Positions 59,791-64,000 of a DNA stretch of 64,000 bases are shown here, one piece after another. Both the position numbers and the translations under genes were made by a program. Source of the DNA: Ischnura elegans (taxonomy: Eukaryota; Arthropoda; Insecta; Odonata; Coenagrionidae); contig NC_060251.1 in assembly GCF_921293095.1 (NCBI RefSeq), positions 56,809,585 through 56,873,584 on the forward strand, written 5' to 3'. The number at the start of each line of letters is the position of its first letter. Positions within the stretch are counted from its first letter, which is position 1. The notes under the pieces were generated by a model. The model was not told the origin of the DNA. It was given only the letters and a program-made list of their open reading frames with translations, and made no database searches.

Positions 59791-60017
59791 GATGATAGCA
59801 TTGGTGTAATAGGGAAAATCATCGAGTCACTGCGAACATAAAGTTTCAAAAGTGAAGGAAGATTTTTCTTGGTATTTTAGAAGGTTTTTCGGTACCTAGG
59901 GCAACGACATACAGCGATAAAGATTCAAGAAGCAATGAATTACAACTGAAATACCCACATTGCTCACGGATATTGATCAAAAAGTTCCTAATGACAATAT
60001 ATGCGTGACTCCAATAA

Positions 60018-60138
60018 ATATACTATTCTTTTAGTCTAAGTGATCTGAAGATGTGGCTAGCGTAGGCCACGAAATGTCATCTTGAAAAAAACTTCGACGC
60101 CGCTAACTTAAAAACCATCGAGAGAACGACAATAAAGA
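60018..60138 (+). repeat. Repeat H, copy 1, with hammerhead-like motif
   Basis: agtgatctgaagatgtggct, aggccacgaaatgtcatctt and cgagagaacgacaataaag recur inverted at 61440-61580. A hammerhead-like core lies at 60045-60078. Confidence 0.8.
60042..60081 (+). ncRNA. Hammerhead-ribozyme-like motif in repeat H
   Basis: GAT (helix I), CTGAAGA core (60045-60051), an extra T, helix II GTGGC/GCCAC (60053-60057 with 60066-60070), GAAA (60071-60074), TG, TC, then ATC closing helix I. It has the core order of a type I hammerhead, but helix I is only three pairs and helix III is at most one pair. The opposite-strand copy at 61440-61580 has lost the core G and the GTC. Confidence 0.35.
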
Positions 60139-60410
60139 CCCCCGCGCACTGGCAACTTTTAGAATGCACTATTTAGTGGCTTTGTAATAGTTGCTTTGCA
60201 ATAGCTGCTTTGTCAAAGTTGCCAGTTCCAATGAAACACACGGCATTGAGCGTGGCCTCGCGCACGGGTGACTTTTTAGTTGCCGCAACTAAATAATTGC
60301 GTCCGAACCTATTCCGAGGGCGATTAATTAAACTGTTGCCGGCAGGAATAGACAACGTGGGTTTTAGCAACTAAATAGTTGCTTCGAAAAAATTGCCAGT
60401 GCGCGGGAGC
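60139..60410. mobile_element. MITE-like element with CCCGCGCACTGGCAA ends
   Basis: cccgcgcactggcaac at 60141 is inverted as ttgccagtgcgcggg ending near 60408. Inversion continues inward (ctatttagt/actaaatag). It is about 270 bp with no ORF. It separates repeat H from a piece of repeat E. Confidence 0.75.
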
Positions 60411-60411
60411 T

Positions 60412-60490
60412 CTGAAGGCATCCGCGGCACGGTGATGAGTGCAATGCGATCTACTTTTTTTCCAATATTTTGTATTATTGTTTCTTAAAT
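60412..60490 (+). repeat. Repeat E, short piece
   Basis: catccgcggcacggtgatga, gagtgcaatgcgatc and caatattttg match repeat E at 16230-16290. Confidence 0.65.
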
Positions 60491-61439
60491 AATTATTAAT
60501 ACTATAATTGATGCTTACAATAACTAAGCATTAACTCTAGTAATACCAAAGTAATTGATATAAAATATAAATCTGAAATTCCCGCCGAGTGAATTTGAAC
60601 GTTTTGGAAGTAATAATTTTATACCCTAAACTCTCCGCTTTTGTTAATTGCTTTATTTGGGGCATATCGGATTGAGTTAGTAAAACAAGTCACCTCAGTG
60701 GAAAAGGTAGATGCAAAGGAAAAAAGGCACGAGTAAATAAATTTTGTACGCTTAAACGGCACTAAGGAATGCAATTCTCATATTGCTTATACCTCCTTAA
60801 CTAGCCGACAGCAGAAGTTTAAAGCCAGTGCATTGTAAGCGAGAGTATTGTCTCCGCCAATCCCTTCTTGTGCGACGGGGGTAACAAATTCTCCTATTAT
60901 ACCTAACAGGCGTCCATAGAACACGTTTCCACGTATCTCCTGTTCCCTAAAAACTCTTACTGAATATCCCATTTGCATTGCATTTTTATGCTTTTCGCAG
61001 TCAGGCAAAATCATGAATGGAAGAACTTCGCCTCCATAATACGTATTCAATGTTTAGAGAATAGTACGGCAATCAGGTGAAAAGGGAGCATGAATATGAT
61101 TTTAAGGATTTAAACGAGACAAGTTCTAAAGATTTGCATTGGGACTGAATGACATGGAAGCCAACTTTTGAAAGATAACAAGCACACGTTCTTTAAACGA
61201 ACTTCACGTCACTGATACAATGAAGGGTAAAGGAATTGCCAAAAGAAAGGCACCAATGCGAGGCGTTCATCGAGTGAATTCATGTATGTGATACAATGAT
61301 TGGTGGGGACATGGAGAGTTGAAGGGTACTTTCTAACGATCAATAGGCCGCGAAAATGTCGCATGATGACAGAATTTTAATGACCTGAGTGGATAATTTC
61401 ATGCCTTGCCCGCATGAATGACAGAAAGTGGTTGGTCTA
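60491..61439. other. No gene seen
   Basis: An 87-codon minus-strand frame at 60787-61050 has no recognisable domain. Confidence 0.45.
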
Positions 61440-61580
61440 AAAAATTAGCGGATTAGACCTTTGTTGTCGTTCTCTCCATGGTTTTCAAGTTAGTTACGTC
61501 GAAGATGATTTTAAGATCACGTTTCGTGGCCTATGCTTGCCACATTTTCAGATCACTCTGACCGAAAAACATGGAGAGAA
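61440..61580 (-). repeat. Repeat H, copy 2 (inverted)
   Basis: Reverse complement matches 60018-60138, including gtggc..gccacgaaacgt. The core reads CTGAAAA and the GTC reads GTG, so the hammerhead-like motif is broken. Confidence 0.75.
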
Positions 61581-62189
61581 CTACTATTCAGTGATGCGAA
61601 AGCCTCAAGCAGAGACCTTTGTTATTTTATGGCTTTATATGCCAGTTGAGATTATTTTAATTGAGTATTTTATTATTTCAACTTATAATATAATTGTCAT
61701 ATAAACGATTATTTTTCTGAAACCATTAGGGTAAGGAAGTACCTGCTATTACTCAATGACTGTTTACGTGGGTTTTTAGGCACATATATTTTGAATTTAC
61801 AAGCTAAAACTTTCTCTTCGTATTAAGTTTAACGGCGAGAGCTTAGAGTTGTTAAATTATTTTGGTCACGTCCACATGACATTACCCACATCGCATACAA
61901 TATATATTGTGGCACTGACTCGGTTTCATCAGGATGAAGGCCTTACTTGCAGCGACTGCTGATCATATTACATTTAGCACTTCACATCAGGAGTTGATTA
62001 TTAGCTGATAATTCCCTCAGTACCGTAATCATTAGCAATGACAAAATTTCACTCGAATTTATAGCATAATATTATCTTACTAAGAAAGGTAAGAAGGAAC
62101 TATTTATGGCCTGTAAAAAATTCACTTTCTACCTTTAAGAGCAGGAAGAAGCTTAAAAAATGGTACCATGGAATTAAACTTTATTGCAG
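61581..62189. other. No gene seen
   Basis: No feature supported. Confidence 0.5.
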
Positions 62190-62410
62190 AGAATCTTTTC
62201 TCTTGATTAAAGGCATATTATAACCTTTAAATTAAATATAAGCGCCAATGGGAAAGTTTGTTGTTAATCAGATACCTATTTAAAATTAGAATTAACCTTC
62301 ATTACGCAGCAAATTTTCTCTTGACTAAAGGCACATAATAACCGTGAAATAAAATTTGGGCACCGATGTAGAATTTGTATTTTTATAATATAAATATTTA
62401 TACCTAATCG
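62190..62410. repeat. Tandem duplication, about 118 bp unit
   Basis: tctcttgattaaaggcata at 62199 and tctcttgactaaaggcaca at 62317, with similar flanks (ttcattacgcag / tttattgcagag), show a diverged two-copy repeat. Confidence 0.7.
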
Positions 62411-63149
62411 ATTTCACCGCAAAATTTATTTGTTCTGATATATTGGTCACATTCCCTGACATTCCGGACACAACGATGTACCATGAATTCCCAATTTTTG
62501 CAGAAGACTTACCGCACTCAAAATGATTTTTATGGATGTCACACTTTGGATGGTTGATGCCGCTTCAATAGGATAGCACAATCAATGTAAGGGGATCGGT
62601 CTTTGATCAATTTTTTTATTACAATAGTTAGGAAATGACAGTAATTCTAACTCGCAATGCGGTATCTCAAGGAGCCTAATTGCCCTGAACCCCATTTCAG
62701 TTGGTAAAATACGCAAGCCTGATAGTTTCAGCTTGTTAATCTATTGGTCAAAGTTAATCCAACCGATTCAGGCGTGATAAAATGGAAATTCGACGTATTG
62801 AAATAAAAGTTAGCTGTTCTTTTCCACAAAAATTTAATTCGTACGACGGATTTCGGCTCACAGAGCCATCATTTGCTACAAGACATCACAGTAGGTACAT
62901 GAGAACTTCACATTTATAACTTTGAAGAAGATGTGGGGGAGGATTTGACAAGTTTGAGGAAATGGGTGGAAAACAGGCGTACAGTGGGCAGTATCCCACT
63001 CAACCGTGAAAACCTTAAAACCGTGAATAAGCTGTGAATTACGTCATATAACCTTAAAAATCTCGCAGACTTGATTTCAGGACAACTTATTTAAGTATAC
63101 CGGGACTAGCCACGGTGATAACTTTTTACGGAGTCACCCGCAATGCACA
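62411..63149. other. No gene; degenerate hammerhead-like motif near 62841-62878
   Basis: On the minus strand ATGATGGCTCTGTGAGCC, GAAA and GTC resemble a hammerhead with helix II GGCTC/GAGCC, but the core CTG is mutated. No gene is seen. Confidence 0.35.
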
Positions 63150-63352
63150 AATAGTGCGAAAAATCCAGAGAGGAAAAATCATTCGCCTTGACCGGGATAC
63201 GAACCCAGGGGGGAAACCCAGGGAATTTCCACTGAGTAGAATGACGCCATGGTAGCTTAACTGGCTAAAGCACTCGGCCGGAAATCGAGGGATCCGGGTT
63301 CGTATCCCGGTCAAGGCGAATGATTTTTCCTCTGTGGATTTTTCGCACTATT
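63150..63352. repeat. Inverted repeat built on a tRNA-like element
   Basis: 63150-63207 is inverted at 63296-63352 (57 bp, about two mismatches). The right arm includes the T-arm and 3' tail of the tRNA-like sequence at 63246-63318. The left arm is the same part of a second copy, pointing the other way and lacking its 5' half. This suggests two SINEs inserted head to head, or an inverted duplication. Confidence 0.85.
63246..63318 (+). tRNA. tRNA-like cloverleaf, GGA in the anticodon position (probable SINE head)
   Basis: Acceptor GCCATGG pairs TCAAGGC (one mismatch, one wobble), D-stem GCTT/AAGC, anticodon stem CTCGG/TCGAG, loop CCGGAAA, variable loop of four bases, T-stem CCGGG/CCCGG with TTCGTAT. 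The fold is complete, but base 33 is C and not the universal T. The anticodon GGA would be Ser, yet there is no long variable arm. With 3' tail sequence shared with an inverted partial copy, this is more likely the head of a SINE than a working tRNA gene. Confidence 0.5.
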
Positions 63353-64000
63353 CAGAACCATGATTGAAAGAGCAAAAGAAAAATTGATTTGTCGATCATG
63401 TTTAAATGTCAGTCATGCGCAGACACTGTCCACGCATTTATCTGTTCGTGTATGCCTCTAAGCGCAATAGGGTGGTTTCCAATTATTTTTTTATTGCCTG
63501 TATCGGAAGATTATTACTCCTGAAATACGTATTTCACGCTTTTAGATTTTTAAATGACGATATCTATTTTTTGCGATTAAATAAAAAGTGAAAAATTTCA
63601 AGCGCGCGAAAACGCGACGCCTAAGTATGAATGCTGGGAAAACTCCGCGTGATGTCGTTCTGGTTCCTCCTCCCGTCTTGTGAGGTGACCTTGATCGAGG
63701 CTTTGAGCGCTGATACGACGCAGGATGCTAGCAGGTAGCAGAGTACCCTGCCACCAGGTAGCGCTTGGCTTAAAAAAGGCTTATTAATACCTTATCAAAC
63801 GAAGAAAACTTTCCGACCTTAGCCAGTTTTAATAGGTGATTATTAAGACATGTTTCCCTGAGCTCTGCGCCTCATGCATGCATTGGTAATCTCAGACGAT
63901 GTATAACTCCTATCCTCTCGTGTAGAAACTAGGTCCCTGTGACGTCACGTGGAGTGGCATCGCATGGGCGCCAATCTGGCCCTTTTCAAATGAGGATAAA
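63353..64000. other. No gene seen
   Basis: No feature supported. A short hairpin-like ggtagcagagtaccctgccacc lies near 63735. Confidence 0.45.

Noticed and set aside
1..64000. CRISPR array, bacterial operon or viral genome
   Set aside because: No regularly spaced direct repeats of CRISPR size and no compact coding layout. Introns and LINE/SINE content show animal nuclear DNA.

Overview
The window looks like AT-rich nuclear DNA from a large, repeat-laden animal genome, most likely an arthropod and probably an insect. The reasons are spliceosomal introns inside a transposase gene, several tRNA-derived SINE families, non-LTR retrotransposon fragments with insect-like C-terminal regions, mariner transposases of insect type, and many short inverted-repeat elements. 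The species cannot be named from the sequence. I found no host protein-coding gene I can defend. Apart from the Harbinger transposase, the open reading frames are short, broken or chance readings. A CpG-rich, promoter-like block near 40.16-40.58 kb is the best candidate for the start of a host gene, so much of the window may be intergenic or intronic.

Layout. 0-7.03 kb is a PIF/Harbinger region. It holds a Myb/SANT-like partner gene remnant (+ strand, 0.3-1.4 kb), a second Myb-like remnant (- strand, 2.5-2.9 kb), an apparently intron-free decayed HARBI1-like copy (+ strand, 4.2-4.76 kb), and a five-exon HARBI1-like transposase (- strand, 6614 to 5082). The transposase reads as 356 residues with a complete D-D-E triad, and a likely element terminus lies at 7028. 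9.4-9.9 kb is a LINE tail. 10.8-15.7 kb holds hAT-type nonautonomous elements, a mariner-like element and a SINE. 16.2-18.2 kb holds a dispersed repeat, a fold-back, a deleted mariner and a LINE 3' end.

23.4-25.2 kb is a decayed gene of an uncharacterised, probably transposon-borne protein family. It is interrupted by a 239 bp insertion with 12 bp target duplications. Most of that insertion is a near-perfect 98 bp palindrome, and each strand carries a hammerhead-ribozyme-like core, as in Penelope-like retroelement termini. 26.15-27.54 kb is a PIF-type element with TTA duplications and a LINE fragment nested in it. 27.8-30 kb holds SINEs and a mariner-family element with very long terminal repeats nested in an older fold-back. 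31.7-33 kb has 180 bp and 292 bp tandem repeats. 33.4-34.1 kb is another deleted mariner. 35.3-37.1 kb is a cluster of LINE tails. 38.1-39 kb is a long inverted-repeat element with a SINE in its loop.

45.3-47.3 kb is a LINE inserted into another LINE, followed by a DNA element. 49.6-50.6 kb is a large inverted repeat. 50.7-51 kb and 54.0-54.3 kb hold hAT-type elements with clear 8 bp duplications, the latter inside a SINE. 54.7-58.2 kb holds inverted and direct duplications. 59-63.4 kb holds dispersed repeats, a second hammerhead-like motif, and a 57 bp inverted repeat built on a tRNA-like cloverleaf.

The elements do not cooperate as a pathway, except that the Harbinger transposase and Myb-like protein are normally partners. 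Nested insertions give a relative order of events at several places.
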